Source: Calothrix membranacea FACHB-236
GTDB lineage: Bacteria; Cyanobacteriota; Cyanobacteriia; Cyanobacteriales; Nostocaceae
NCBI RefSeq assembly: GCF_014696315.1
Contig: NZ_JACJPX010000078.1
Coordinates: 1-36,499 of the forward strand
Direction of reading: 5' to 3'
Length of the DNA: 36,499 nucleotides
This document shows positions 8,029 to 16,957 of this stretch, piece after piece. The position numbers were made by a program, and so were the translations under genes. How positions within the stretch are numbered: the first letter of the stretch is position 1; each line of letters begins with the position of its first letter. The notes under the pieces were generated by a model. It had not been told where the DNA came from and did not search any database. It saw only the letters and a program-made list of their open reading frames with translations.

Positions 8029-8736
8029 ATGCGAATTTTACTAGTGGAAGATGAAGTGGATTTGGGACAGGCAATCAAGCAAGTCTTAATTAGTGAGAGA
8101 TATATCGTGGATTGGGTATCAGATGGCTCTCAGGCTTGGCTGTGCCTGGAAAACCAATGGACAGATTACACCGTTGCTATCGTCGATTGGCTGCTTCCGG
8201 GAATGTCGGGGTTGGAGTTATGTCAAAAGCTCAGATTACACAAAAATCCTTTACCAGTACTGATGCTGACTGCGTTGGGGCAGCCAGAAAACCGTGTGGC
8301 AGGGTTGGATGCGGGAGCCGATGACTATTTAGTCAAACCGTTTATTATGGAAGAATTGCTGGCGCGGTTGCGGGCGCTACAGAGGCGATCGCCTCAACTG
8401 CAACCCCCTACTTTGACTGTCGCAGGCTTTACCTTGGATGTAGCGAACAATCTACTACAAGTAAATTTAGACCAATCCGCTCCTCTCTCCATTCCTTTAA
8501 CTACCAAAGAATTCCAACTGTTGATGTATTTAATGCAGAACCCCAATCGCATCATCCCTGGGAGTAAATTGCGTCAACAACTTTGGGACATGGACGAGGA
8601 GCCAATTAGCAATGTGGTTGCAGCTCAAATGCGCCTACTACGTCGGAAGTTAGCAAATCATCACTGCCCTTGCCCCATTGAAACCGTTCCTGGCGCAGGC
8701 TATCGTTTTAACTCCCAACTTCATTCTCAGCCATGA
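8029..8736 (+). CDS. nrsR: OmpR-family response regulator (NrsR/RppA-like)
   Basis: A 235-residue cytoplasmic transcription regulator. Residues 1-118 are a receiver domain with acidic pair E7/D8, phospho-acceptor D53 (IVDWLLPG) and K103 (DDYLVKPF). Residues 130-230 are a winged-helix DNA-binding domain ending in VPGAGYRF. I start it at the ATG at 8029 because MRILLVEDE is the usual beginning of the family; AGGAG at 8022-8026 is very close to it. An in-frame ATG at 8008 would add seven residues. The kinase gene overlaps its end by four bases, so the two are co-translated. It is inferred to respond to metal and act on the TGAAAT boxes near the efflux genes. Confidence 0.85.
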   Translation: MRILLVEDEVDLGQAIKQVLISERYIVDWVSDGSQAWLCLENQWTDYTVAIVDWLLPGMSGLELCQKLRLHKNPLPVLMLTALGQPENRVAGLDAGADDYLVKPFIMEELLARLRALQRRSPQLQPPTLTVAGFTLDVANNLLQVNLDQSAPLSIPLTTKEFQLLMYLMQNPNRIIPGSKLRQQLWDMDEEPISNVVAAQMRLLRRKLANHHCPCPIETVPGAGYRFNSQLHSQP

Positions 8737-10082
8737 ATAGCTACTCACTATTTCGGCGCAGTCGTCTACGGTTAGCCCTCTGGTATGCCGGAGTCATGGC
8801 CTTGATTTTGAGTGTTTCTGGCTTGGGGATGTATCGCGCAATGGTGGAAGCAAACTGGACAGCAATGGAGCGCGAAATTGAGTCAATCGCAGGCACCCTC
8901 CACGATAGTGTAGAACCACTGCTGCCTCCTGCGGAAGAACCAACTGCTGTGCTGCAACAAATTTTTCCAGATTTATGTTTGAGTGGGCAACCCTGCAAAG
9001 CTACCCCGGCGCTAATTCAACGCCATACCATTGGCATCAGCGATCGCACGACGTACTATATTCGGCTATTTAATCAAAAAGGTAAATTTCTGGCTTTTTC
9101 GCCTAACCAACCATCATCTCTGCCTCAAACTTTCAATCGTGCTACATGGCAAACCTTTCACACGCCTAACGGCATTCGTTATCTCCAATTTACAACGATA
9201 TTACATGGTGCCAATGACCGTTCATCCTGGGGCTATTTGCAAATTGGGCGGAATTTAGAGCCTCTGTACGCTGAAAATCGGCGAATTAAATGGATTATGG
9301 CAATTGGATTGCCTATTACCCTGATTTTTGTAGCTATATCTAGTTGGTGGCTTTCTGGATTAGCAATACAACCGATTTATCAGTCCTATCAGCAACAGCA
9401 ACAGTTTACGGCTAATGCTGCCCACGAACTGCGATCACCTCTTGCCAGCCTCTTAGCAACTGTAGAAGCTATTCTCCGCATACCGCAATCAAATCAACAA
9501 GATATACAAATCATGCTCCAGACTGTTGAACGTCAAGGGCGACGGTTGAGCCATTTGATAGCAGATTTACTTTTGTTGACTAGTCTGGAGCAAAATTCAT
9601 CACCAAAACCCTTTCAGCCCTGTTGCTTAAATGATTTAGTGACGGATTTAACCGAGGAATTTTTAGAGCTGGCTACCACTGCGGATATTAACTTAACTTG
9701 CCAAATTCCCAGTAGCGAAGTTTACACTTTAGGCAATGAATCACAACTTTACCGCTTAGTGTCAAACTTGATTGCCAATGCCATTCAATATACATCCAGT
9801 GGCGGCTATGTGACTGTCAGCTTAGTCAAGAACGAGCGCACTGCTGTGATTGCAGTGAAAGATACAGGAATTGGCATTGAGCCTGCTCAACAGCAGCGAA
9901 TTTTTGAGCGCTTTTACCGTGTGGATAGTGATCGCTCTCGTAAAACTGGCGGTACAGGGTTGGGGTTAGCAATAGCTGTGGCGATCGCCCAAAAACATCA
10001 AGCTCATCTGACAGTTGAAAGTCAAGTGGGAAAAGGCAGCGTTTTTACGCTAGAAGTAAAAACTATACCATCTAATACATAA
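8733..10082 (+). CDS. nrsS: Membrane sensor histidine kinase (NrsS/RppB-like)
   Basis: A 449-residue inner-membrane kinase. TM1 (about 13-35) and TM2 (about 187-207) bracket a 150-residue periplasmic sensor region. The cytoplasmic part has the H-box with H231 (AAHELRSPL), N-box (LIANAIQYTSSGG), G1 (VKDTGIGIEP) and G2 (GGTGLGLAIA). It phosphorylates the regulator encoded just upstream, with which it overlaps by ATGA. There is no obvious His-rich metal site in the sensor region, only scattered His and two Cys (LCLSGQPC), which could bind nickel or copper. The specific ligand is inferred from the adjacent exporters. Confidence 0.85.
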   Translation: MNSYSLFRRSRLRLALWYAGVMALILSVSGLGMYRAMVEANWTAMEREIESIAGTLHDSVEPLLPPAEEPTAVLQQIFPDLCLSGQPCKATPALIQRHTIGISDRTTYYIRLFNQKGKFLAFSPNQPSSLPQTFNRATWQTFHTPNGIRYLQFTTILHGANDRSSWGYLQIGRNLEPLYAENRRIKWIMAIGLPITLIFVAISSWWLSGLAIQPIYQSYQQQQQFTANAAHELRSPLASLLATVEAILRIPQSNQQDIQIMLQTVERQGRRLSHLIADLLLLTSLEQNSSPKPFQPCCLNDLVTDLTEEFLELATTADINLTCQIPSSEVYTLGNESQLYRLVSNLIANAIQYTSSGGYVTVSLVKNERTAVIAVKDTGIGIEPAQQQRIFERFYRVDSDRSRKTGGTGLGLAIAVAIAQKHQAHLTVESQVGKGSVFTLEVKTIPSNT

Positions 10083-10155
10083 AAAATTGACCAGACATAA
10101 ACTTCCGAAACTAAGGAAACCTTTAAACTGACTCATATCTATTGGTCAAGCCGCG

Positions 10156-10178
10156 ACCGCGCAACAGCCTTGCGCGGT
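10156..10178 (+). terminator. Hairpin after the histidine kinase
   Basis: A perfect 9-bp GC-rich stem, ACCGCGCAA (10156-10164) / TTGCGCGGT (10170-10178), with loop CAGCC lies 73 bases after the kinase stop. No long T run follows, so termination strength is uncertain. Confidence 0.5.
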
Positions 10179-10730
10179 ATTGGCTCCTAAAACTCTTATC
10201 AATTAAGCTTTTTAACTGGCTAGTCAAACTTTTTCTTACTTTTTTTTCTTACTTACTGAAAATATCATCAGTAAATAACTTATAAATTCTAAATATCATT
10301 GATTTGTATCTATATTTAAGCTTAATCCCTTCAGTCTTTAAAGAACTCAAGTTTAGAAACCACAAACTTGGTCAATCAGTTTATGTCTGCAATCATTTGT
10401 TACAAACTTAGCAGTCATGAGACTGTGCGATCGCTTCTAACGATCACTAGCTTTTTATTTTTCATTTGAATAAATACTCAAATGAGTAAGCTGCTCTCCA
10501 GGACTCCAGATTGCTTTATCAGGTGCTTCCACAATTTTTTACCTGTGCAACTAAACCAATAGCTAATCACTTATTCTTATTTACCTAAGTATTGCTACGT
10601 AAGACTTTTTAACATACCAGTTATATAATTTACTAAAAAATAGCAATAATACTGCGAAATAATAGATTTCCAAAAAATTTGACGACGAGATATTCATCGA
10701 CCTCAAACTGAAACTAGAAGGTTAATATTT
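10179..10730. other. AT-rich spacer without a visible gene
   Basis: About 550 bases separate the metal module from the nuclease-helicase gene. I see one HIP1 octamer near 10428, no convincing open frame and no strong repeat. It presumably contains the promoter of the downstream gene. Confidence 0.5.
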
Positions 10731-12296
10731 ATGGCAATAATGATTCCTGAAAAGTTATCTTCAACAACCAAAAGCTATGCAGAAAAAAAACTATTTCAAA
10801 TTTTTGCGGAAAATTTAAGTGATGATTACATTGTTTTTCATGGGGCTTGGTGGCAACACATCAAATATGTTGTACAAGATAGAGAAGCTGACTTTATTAT
10901 TGTTCATCCTAAAAAAGGAATACTCATTGCAGAAGTAAAAGGTGGAATTATAAGTTACGATGCAGTTAATATGGCTTGGTACACAAATGACAAGCAAATG
11001 AAGATATCTCCTTTTGCTCAGGCAAGAGATATTAAATATAAGTTTTTAGATTTTATTAGTAAGTATGATCAATTTAAAAAGCGAGATTTTTGTATTGGAC
11101 ACTGTGTGATTTTTCCAGATGTCGATAAAGTTATAAATGGACTTCCTTCTGAAGCAAATCAAGAAATATTACTTTTACGCCCTCACTTAGAAAATATTAG
11201 TAAATGTATTTCTCAGATTTTTCATCATTATGAGCCAACGCCAACAAAAAAAGTTTTAGGAGACGCTCGCATAAATTCAATCATTCAGCTTATATCGCCA
11301 AGTACTGTATTTAAAAAATATATTGTCAATGATATAGGTGAAATCCAACAAGAAATTATTCAACTGACAGAGCAACAATTCAATATTTTAAACAATTTGT
11401 ATTTACAAAATCAGTCCATAATTCTTGGATGTGCTGGTTCAGGTAAGACTCAGTTAGCAATAGAAAAAGCTAGAAGATTATGTCAACATAATATAAAAAC
11501 AATTGTAACTTGCAAATCAATTAATCTTTCCCTTTATCTTTCAAGCTCTTTACAAGATGAAATTAAAACCGGAAATTGTGTAGTTTATAGTTTTGAGGAA
11601 ATACAAGCAAAAAAAACTAGTCTACAATTTAATTATGCAGCAATCATTGTTGATGAAGGGCAAGATTTTGAACGCCAAGAAATTAATGAGTTGAAAAATT
11701 TAATTCCAGACGATGGAATATTCTATATTTTTCAGGATAGCAATCAGAATGTTTCCAAAAATGCAAATTTATTTGCAATTCAAGTAAACCCAAATGTTTT
11801 AGATAAAAACTGCCGGAACACTCATAATATCTTCAAATATGCAGAGCCGTATGTATCCTGTGTTCATCCAATTAAAAGTTCATCAATTCAAGGAAGAGAT
11901 GTAATACAACGAGAATATAAAAATACAAATGATCTCTTTAAAATGTTAGAAAATGATATTTTAGATTTAGTTGAAAATGAGAAGGTTAGTCCATCGCAAA
12001 TTGTTATATTAACTGATATATATCCTGTAGCTAAATCTATACTTTCAGGGTATTCATATATCAACCGTTTTCATCTTAAGCAGTATTCATTTTTGCATCT
12101 AGATAAAAATACTATTTATTGGTCAAATATAGGAATGTACAAAGGATTGGAAAATGATATTGTAATCGTATTGTTTGAAAAGCCTAAAACATTAATACCA
12201 AGTAACTGGGATATTGCAAACAAATATGTTGGAGCAACAAGAGCAAAAAGTTTTCTAATTATTTATGATTCGCCTGATTTAGATATTGACTTTTAG
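10731..12296 (+). CDS. NERD-domain nuclease fused to SF1 (UvrD-like) helicase
   Basis: A 521-residue soluble protein. Residues 14-120 form a NERD nuclease-related domain with the PD-(D/E)XK-type triad D54, E68 and K70 (ADFIIVHP then LIAEVKGG). Residues 205-521 form a superfamily 1 helicase with Walker A GCAGSGKT (233-240), Walker B VDEGQD (307-312), a YKGLENDIVIV motif V region and VGATRAK motif VI near the C-terminus. It is shorter than UvrD, lacking most of the 1B/2B insertions. It probably unwinds and cuts DNA or RNA. Similar fusions are frequent in phage-defence islands. It converges on the reverse transcriptase with only 10 bases between stop codons. ATG 10731 is used; a second ATG three codons on is equally possible. 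Confidence 0.8.
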   Translation: MAIMIPEKLSSTTKSYAEKKLFQIFAENLSDDYIVFHGAWWQHIKYVVQDREADFIIVHPKKGILIAEVKGGIISYDAVNMAWYTNDKQMKISPFAQARDIKYKFLDFISKYDQFKKRDFCIGHCVIFPDVDKVINGLPSEANQEILLLRPHLENISKCISQIFHHYEPTPTKKVLGDARINSIIQLISPSTVFKKYIVNDIGEIQQEIIQLTEQQFNILNNLYLQNQSIILGCAGSGKTQLAIEKARRLCQHNIKTIVTCKSINLSLYLSSSLQDEIKTGNCVVYSFEEIQAKKTSLQFNYAAIIVDEGQDFERQEINELKNLIPDDGIFYIFQDSNQNVSKNANLFAIQVNPNVLDKNCRNTHNIFKYAEPYVSCVHPIKSSSIQGRDVIQREYKNTNDLFKMLENDILDLVENEKVSPSQIVILTDIYPVAKSILSGYSYINRFHLKQYSFLHLDKNTIYWSNIGMYKGLENDIVIVLFEKPKTLIPSNWDIANKYVGATRAKSFLIIYDSPDLDIDF

Positions 12297-12306
12297 CATT
12301 TCAATT

Positions 12307-14019
12307 TTAATTAAAGATAAAACTATCAGATTCTATTTCGCTTTCTTCTATTATTTCTTCAAAAGAAACTAATTTTGGAGACCCTTGATAACATAAGGAT
12401 CTAATGTGATAAACTGCATATTGAATTGGTTCTGGTATTGGACGTTTTAAGTTACTAGATACAAAATCTTCAACTTTTTTATGGTCTTTGGAAATTAAAT
12501 AATAAGCATAGATACAATTTAACTGTAGTGCTATACAACTAATAGCCATTAATTTAGTTATATGTAAAGTAATTTTTTCTTTTAAGTTTTTTCTTGTTGA
12601 TATCCTTTCTATATAAGTTAATGCTCCCTTTCTTGGCTTAACTAGATGATGAATGATTCTAGTTTTAATGAATGTGTTTACTGTTTCATCGTTAAATACT
12701 AATAAAAGATATTTTAAGCTAATCATTTGGATATCATTACTATAATCTAGAGATAAAAATTTTACAAACAACCAAGAGTATAACTTCCAATGTTTTGGAT
12801 AAATTTTTGATAATTCATAAAGCCATTCTATATGCTCAGTAAATATTTGAGTTTCTAACTTTGAGCCTAATGGAATTTCGTTTAAAAACTTACAGAATTT
12901 TTTAGCTTTATCTTCATCATCAATATCTTCTAAAGCTTTAAACAATATTTTGGGCTTTGAATCATTGACATTTTCATTTTCTCTGCTTGTTTTTTCTGAA
13001 TCAATTTCCTTGATTAATGGGGTTTTATCTAATTCCTTTTCTTGGTTAATTTGCTCATATCTATCTTCTTGACATGGCATTGCTGAAACACCACTGTCTT
13101 TTGACTCTTCAATAAATTCAATTATTTTTTCTTGAGCTTCGATAATTTTGGTTTTTGAAGCATTTAAATTCACACCTATTTTTAAAAGGAATTCTTGTAA
13201 TACTATTGAGGCTTTCACTGCCTCATTTGTATTATTTGTAAAAATCCGGAAATCATCTACATATCTTCCAAAATTTATACCACGATTGAATAATGCTTCA
13301 TCAGCTTCTTTAAGGAAGATATTAGCTATAAATCCTTCTGCTTCATTTCCTATAGGTATACCTTGGCTATTATATGTTTCATTCAATTTTCCATCTACAA
13401 TTGAATAATAGCAGATTTTGAACTTCAAAGTTTTACCAAAAAGAAGTATAAAATCTGCATCTTTTCTTAGATTAAGTTGTTTCGATATTGCTGAAAGTAA
13501 ATATTCATGTGATATGGAATCATAAAATGATGATATATCAGTTTTGAGCATACAAGTATTTTTATCAACTTGTGCTAATTGCCAAGCTATAAAATCTTGA
13601 AAACCTTCATAGTAGTACTTATATAAAAAACCTTTTGATTTTTTGTCTTTTTCCGTATGTCTATTAAGCCGATATGAAAAACAATTTTGAATAAACGTAA
13701 AATCTAATAATTCAGCAAGTACTGATACAAAAATAAATTTAATAACTAAATCTTTGAAGGGTGTATATATCATCCTTCTTAAAAACATATTTGATTTGGG
13801 TAAGTAAAAAGAAAAAGCAGTTTCTGCTTCGTATAAATCTGGTTTTTCAAGAACTGTTTCAATTTCTTGAAATAACTTTTCTTTATTTTGTCTATAATAA
13901 TCTATTTCAATAAAATTACAATATGAATCTTGCGTAATTCTGTACGATATAGCATACACATACGCTTTTTCAAAAACTTCTCTTTTTCTTATCTGTCCAA
14001 TCCAAAATTCTTTACTCAT
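12307..14019 (-). CDS. Reverse transcriptase, unassigned, probably defence-associated
   Basis: A 570-residue protein with a complete reverse-transcriptase core: motif A DISSFYD (161-167), motif B QGIPIG (219-224), motif C YVDD (253-256) and motif D LNASKTK (285-291). There is no maturase, endonuclease or integrase domain, so it is not an ordinary group II intron or retroelement enzyme. An acidic low-complexity linker (about 305-365) separates the core from an all-helical C-terminal region (about 370-550) suggestive of HEAT-like repeats, a layout known for unknown-group (UG), Abi and DRT antiviral reverse transcriptases. I cannot place it in a numbered DRT class. It is very AT-rich, as is its convergent helicase neighbour. 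The upstream 257 bases could hold a template or promoter RNA. Confidence 0.8.
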   Translation of the reverse strand: MSKEFWIGQIRKREVFEKAYVYAISYRITQDSYCNFIEIDYYRQNKEKLFQEIETVLEKPDLYEAETAFSFYLPKSNMFLRRMIYTPFKDLVIKFIFVSVLAELLDFTFIQNCFSYRLNRHTEKDKKSKGFLYKYYYEGFQDFIAWQLAQVDKNTCMLKTDISSFYDSISHEYLLSAISKQLNLRKDADFILLFGKTLKFKICYYSIVDGKLNETYNSQGIPIGNEAEGFIANIFLKEADEALFNRGINFGRYVDDFRIFTNNTNEAVKASIVLQEFLLKIGVNLNASKTKIIEAQEKIIEFIEESKDSGVSAMPCQEDRYEQINQEKELDKTPLIKEIDSEKTSRENENVNDSKPKILFKALEDIDDEDKAKKFCKFLNEIPLGSKLETQIFTEHIEWLYELSKIYPKHWKLYSWLFVKFLSLDYSNDIQMISLKYLLLVFNDETVNTFIKTRIIHHLVKPRKGALTYIERISTRKNLKEKITLHITKLMAISCIALQLNCIYAYYLISKDHKKVEDFVSSNLKRPIPEPIQYAVYHIRSLCYQGSPKLVSFEEIIEESEIESDSFIFN

Positions 14020-14116
14020 TAGATTATTGTTTAATTAAAATTTTATCTTTACTTTTAATTTTCTTTAATTAGCATTTGTTGCTACTTTTGACGCATTCAA
14101 ATATCGTTTATCTCCT

Positions 14117-14177
14117 TTAAAGTTTAATCATGATAGTCAACTTTAAGATTCTTAGTCTTGTTTGGCAAGGAACCTAA
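14117..14177 (-). other. Possible structured leader upstream of the reverse transcriptase
   Basis: Two inverted repeats lie in the 257-base gap before the reverse transcriptase: TTAAAGTT (14117-14124) with AACTTTAA (14139-14146), and CTTAG-CTTG with CAAG-CTAAG (about 14151-14177). They could form hairpins in a leader or in a separate small RNA. The AT-rich base composition makes chance pairing likely, so this is tentative. Confidence 0.25.
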
Positions 14178-14276
14178 GATTTAGTATTCCCTATACAATG
14201 CTAAAAACTATACATAGCAAGAGTTTTTAAAACATCTTGCATAAAATTACACATATCTTGGTTCAATACAAGAAAA

Positions 14277-15248
14277 CTAACGGTTTTTCCGCCTACTATA
14301 AGGTACATTCAGCAAATCAATCGCCCGTTTCTTCGCCGCTTCCCCACGCCTATCGTATTTACTTGTAGTACTTGGCGACGCATGACCTGCAAGTTTCGCT
14401 ACCGTGACAATATCTGCACCCGCATCCAATAGATTACCGATAAAAGTTCTTCTAAAATCATGAGGTGTAAACGCATCCACATCAGCTTTTTCCCCGCGTC
14501 GTTGCAATGCTCGCAACACCCCTTGCTCACTCATCCGCTTTGGAATGATTTTCTGTGCCTTATTTAAAGGATAAAAAAGCGGCCCCGGTGCTTTACCCCG
14601 AATCAGCAACCAATCAAGGACTGCTTGCACACCAGCTTCAGGTAAATACACAATTCTTTCCTTCCGCCCCTTAGCTTCACGTATTGTTAATGACCGAGTG
14701 CGCGACTTAAAATCATTCAAATCGAGAAATGTTATCTCACTGCGACGCAACCCTACTGTCAAAACTGCCAGCAGTGCTGCATCTCTGCGACCCAATGTTG
14801 AGTCATCTTGAATGCAATCATCCCAAAGCGCAACAATTTCTTCGGGATCAAGTTCACGCCCCTTCAATAAACTCTGACCCCGCACCGACTCAATATCAGC
14901 TGCTCGTCCATACTCATCCGTGGACATTAACCCCAAACGCCATGCTTCTTTGAGCGTCCGCCGCAACGCACATAACATTTTATTAGCCATCGCTGGGCTG
15001 TATTTCTCCATCAGCACCGACCGTACCGCAGCCGTGTGCTGATAACGCAACTTTGACCAATCCAAGGTGCTTGCATCACAACTGCCGTTGGTCAGCAGTT
15101 GGGCGATCACGTTGAGTGCCTCCCGCATCGTCCGCCTTGAACCTTCCCCTAAGCTGTTGATATAAACTTCAGCTGGGTGCATAGTTAGCGGAACTGGTTC
15201 AGTTAACGCTAGCGATTCTGGATTGAAATTGGATGCGATCGCTTTCAC
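14277..15248 (-). CDS. Tyrosine recombinase (XerC/D-like)
   Basis: A 323-residue site-specific recombinase. Residues 25-110 form the SAM-like core-binding domain. The catalytic domain (about 130-310) carries R168 (VGLRRSE), K194 (REAKGRKER), H263 and R266 (TPHDFRRTF), H289 (AGHAS) and nucleophile Y298 (SKYDR), so all active-site residues are present. It lies next to the parA/parB-like pair, which fits a plasmid dimer-resolution role, as XerCD-type enzymes help partition. It could also have integrated the adjacent AT-rich defence genes. A HIP1 site overlaps its start region. No target site was recognised. Confidence 0.85.
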   Translation of the reverse strand: MKAIASNFNPESLALTEPVPLTMHPAEVYINSLGEGSRRTMREALNVIAQLLTNGSCDASTLDWSKLRYQHTAAVRSVLMEKYSPAMANKMLCALRRTLKEAWRLGLMSTDEYGRAADIESVRGQSLLKGRELDPEEIVALWDDCIQDDSTLGRRDAALLAVLTVGLRRSEITFLDLNDFKSRTRSLTIREAKGRKERIVYLPEAGVQAVLDWLLIRGKAPGPLFYPLNKAQKIIPKRMSEQGVLRALQRRGEKADVDAFTPHDFRRTFIGNLLDAGADIVTVAKLAGHASPSTTSKYDRRGEAAKKRAIDLLNVPYSRRKNR

Positions 15249-15414
15249 GGGTATGTCTGGTAGAAGCTTTAACTAGATCCTCCAACAATTATGTCGCTAT
15301 CACAACCCTTTCAGGCGTTATCGATTGCGTGAAGTAAACTTCTCTTCACCTATAAAGTCTGTAAGGCTCACTACATCTAGATATTGTGTCTGTGTCTGCA
15401 CTTTGGACTGATTG

Positions 15415-15840
15415 CTACTTTAGCTTTTTAGCCAAATTAGCTAAACGAGTAATGCTAGAGCGAATATTACCTGCTTGCTTGCGACTCTTGAGCCGTTTTT
15501 TGGCTTCTTTTATTACTTGTTTCATAACTGAATCTTTTTCTTTGCAAGTAACATAAAAAGCTTCCAAGAGCGTTTCAACTGTGATTTTTTCTTCGTTGCA
15601 TAGATCATCGAGTTCTTGCTTGATTGCAGCTTCCAAACGTACAGGTACTCTAGGGGCAATTTCCGGGAAGTTTGCTAGTTGCTCTTCTAATAAAGTAAGT
15701 TCAGAAGTGGAGCTATCAGCAGTTGATGAAACATCAACATCAGGGATAAGTGATTCCTGCTCTTGTGGAGCTAACACATCTTCTCGTGGTGCAACTGTTG
15801 GTTGATTAGCTCTATTTCTGATTTCGTCTAGAATATTCAT
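15415..15840 (-). CDS. ParB-like / RHH partition partner of ParA
   Basis: A 141-residue protein encoded 24 bases after parA on the same strand, the standard position of the DNA-binding partition partner. Residues 1-50 are acidic and probably disordered. Residues 57-95 follow a ribbon-helix-helix pattern (strand RVPVRL, then two amphipathic helices), and the C-terminus is a basic helix rich in Lys and Arg. It has no ParB nuclease or central HTH domain, so it would resemble the small RHH centromere binders of plasmid type Ib partition systems. It would bind the centromere, perhaps the palindrome at 16787-16828, and bridge to ParA. Function is inferred from position and shape. Confidence 0.6.
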   Translation of the reverse strand: MNILDEIRNRANQPTVAPREDVLAPQEQESLIPDVDVSSTADSSTSELTLLEEQLANFPEIAPRVPVRLEAAIKQELDDLCNEEKITVETLLEAFYVTCKEKDSVMKQVIKEAKKRLKSRKQAGNIRSSITRLANLAKKLK

Positions 15841-15864
15841 GTTTTTAGCTAATAGTAAAATTTA

Positions 15865-16716
15865 TTACACTAGTTCCGCTGGAATTAATTTGGCATATTC
15901 TGCTGACAAAGCTGGCTTAAGCCGTTGAGCTAAGACATGAATTGCATATTCCAGATTGGGCTGTCCCAAGTCTGTTGGTGCAACTCTTTGGTTGATGGCA
16001 TTTTTGAATACATCCGATTCCAAAATATGCGGCAACATTAACTCCCTATCCACCAACTGCTGCATGGTATCAATACTGGTTTTAGTAGCGTTTGTGGGAT
16101 GCAAACCAGTCCAGCGAGCGCGAAACGGCACTACACCCAGTAGTTCACCATAAGGTAGGGCCGCTTTAAATTCTTTGATTAATTCCATAGTCCGCAATAG
16201 CGATTGCACTCCCTTGACGTTTGACTCTGCTGGAATCACCCATTTATCCCCAGCACCCAAGGAAGTCTGTGCTAAATGCGAACGTTCCGGGGGTGGATCT
16301 ACAATTGCCACGCCGAAATTACTCACAATTGGTTGCAGGCGATTCCTTAAAATAAACAGACTTAAGCCACTGGAAGCCAATTTATAGTTGGCGCTCTCCA
16401 ACCCGTCATCTGAAGGAATTAAGAACAGGTTGGTATTGTTGATGGTACGGTCGCCCAGTTTTACGTCAGGTACAGATGCAATGGCATCGATAATTTTTGT
16501 TTTCTCTTCTGGTTGTGTGAGAACTTCCAGTAAGGTTGGGGTATGAGGCTGCACTTGTACCCCTAAAAAACTGGTCAAACTAGATTGAGGGTCGCAATCC
16601 ACAAATAAAACAGGAATTCCTAAGCGCCCCAAATACCTCCCCAGCATCAAGGCTACAGTAGACTTTCCCTGACCCCCAGCCAATCCCAAGGAGACGACTG
16701 TTGGCGGATTTGGCAT
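15865..16716 (-). CDS. parA: ParA-family partition ATPase with altered Walker A
   Basis: A 283-residue P-loop ATPase for plasmid segregation. Walker A reads AGGQGKST (13-20), so the usual signature lysine at the first position of KGGxGKT is alanine, while the phosphate-binding K18 is kept. Switch and Walker B elements follow (VLFVDCDPQSSL near 36-47; VAIVDPPPE near 136-144). It heads a two-gene operon with the small RHH-like protein. It lacks the N-terminal HTH of type Ia ParA proteins, consistent with type Ib. Its promoter region contains a 42-bp palindrome about 70 bases upstream, a likely operator or centromere. The missing signature lysine is unusual and should affect the dimer-dependent ATP contact. 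Confidence 0.8.
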   Translation of the reverse strand: MPNPPTVVSLGLAGGQGKSTVALMLGRYLGRLGIPVLFVDCDPQSSLTSFLGVQVQPHTPTLLEVLTQPEEKTKIIDAIASVPDVKLGDRTINNTNLFLIPSDDGLESANYKLASSGLSLFILRNRLQPIVSNFGVAIVDPPPERSHLAQTSLGAGDKWVIPAESNVKGVQSLLRTMELIKEFKAALPYGELLGVVPFRARWTGLHPTNATKTSIDTMQQLVDRELMLPHILESDVFKNAINQRVAPTDLGQPNLEYAIHVLAQRLKPALSAEYAKLIPAELV

Positions 16717-16786
16717 AAAGCAATTACATAAAATTACTAAAATAGATTGTTACAAATATAGCATTACTTTTTTGTATTTTAGTTCA

Positions 16787-16828
16787 ATAATACAATTTTA
16801 CTTTTGTACAAAAGTAAAATTGTATTAT
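16787..16828. repeat. 42-bp perfect palindrome between parA and optE
   Basis: Each 21-base arm meets at a central GTAC; the half-site begins ATAATACAATTTTAC and ends TTTTGT. There are no mismatches. It lies in the 241-base divergent gap between parA (minus) and the Panoptes effector (plus). It could be the parS centromere/operator for the partition proteins, an operator for optE, or a cruciform-forming site. Confidence 0.85.
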
Positions 16829-16957
16829 AATAAGTAGAAGGACATAAAATCAAACTTTTCTAGAGATATACTGGAATTAATCGTTCATTTACTTAAAATT
16901 TAGACAGTTTTAAATTAATAACTTACAAGCATCAGTTGATATAGGGAACAAAAGACA

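Noticed and set aside
12307-14019. Retron or group II intron reverse transcriptase
   Set aside because: No msr-msd-like repeat pair was recognised beside it, and it has no maturase or endonuclease domain. The C-terminal helical region is unlike either.
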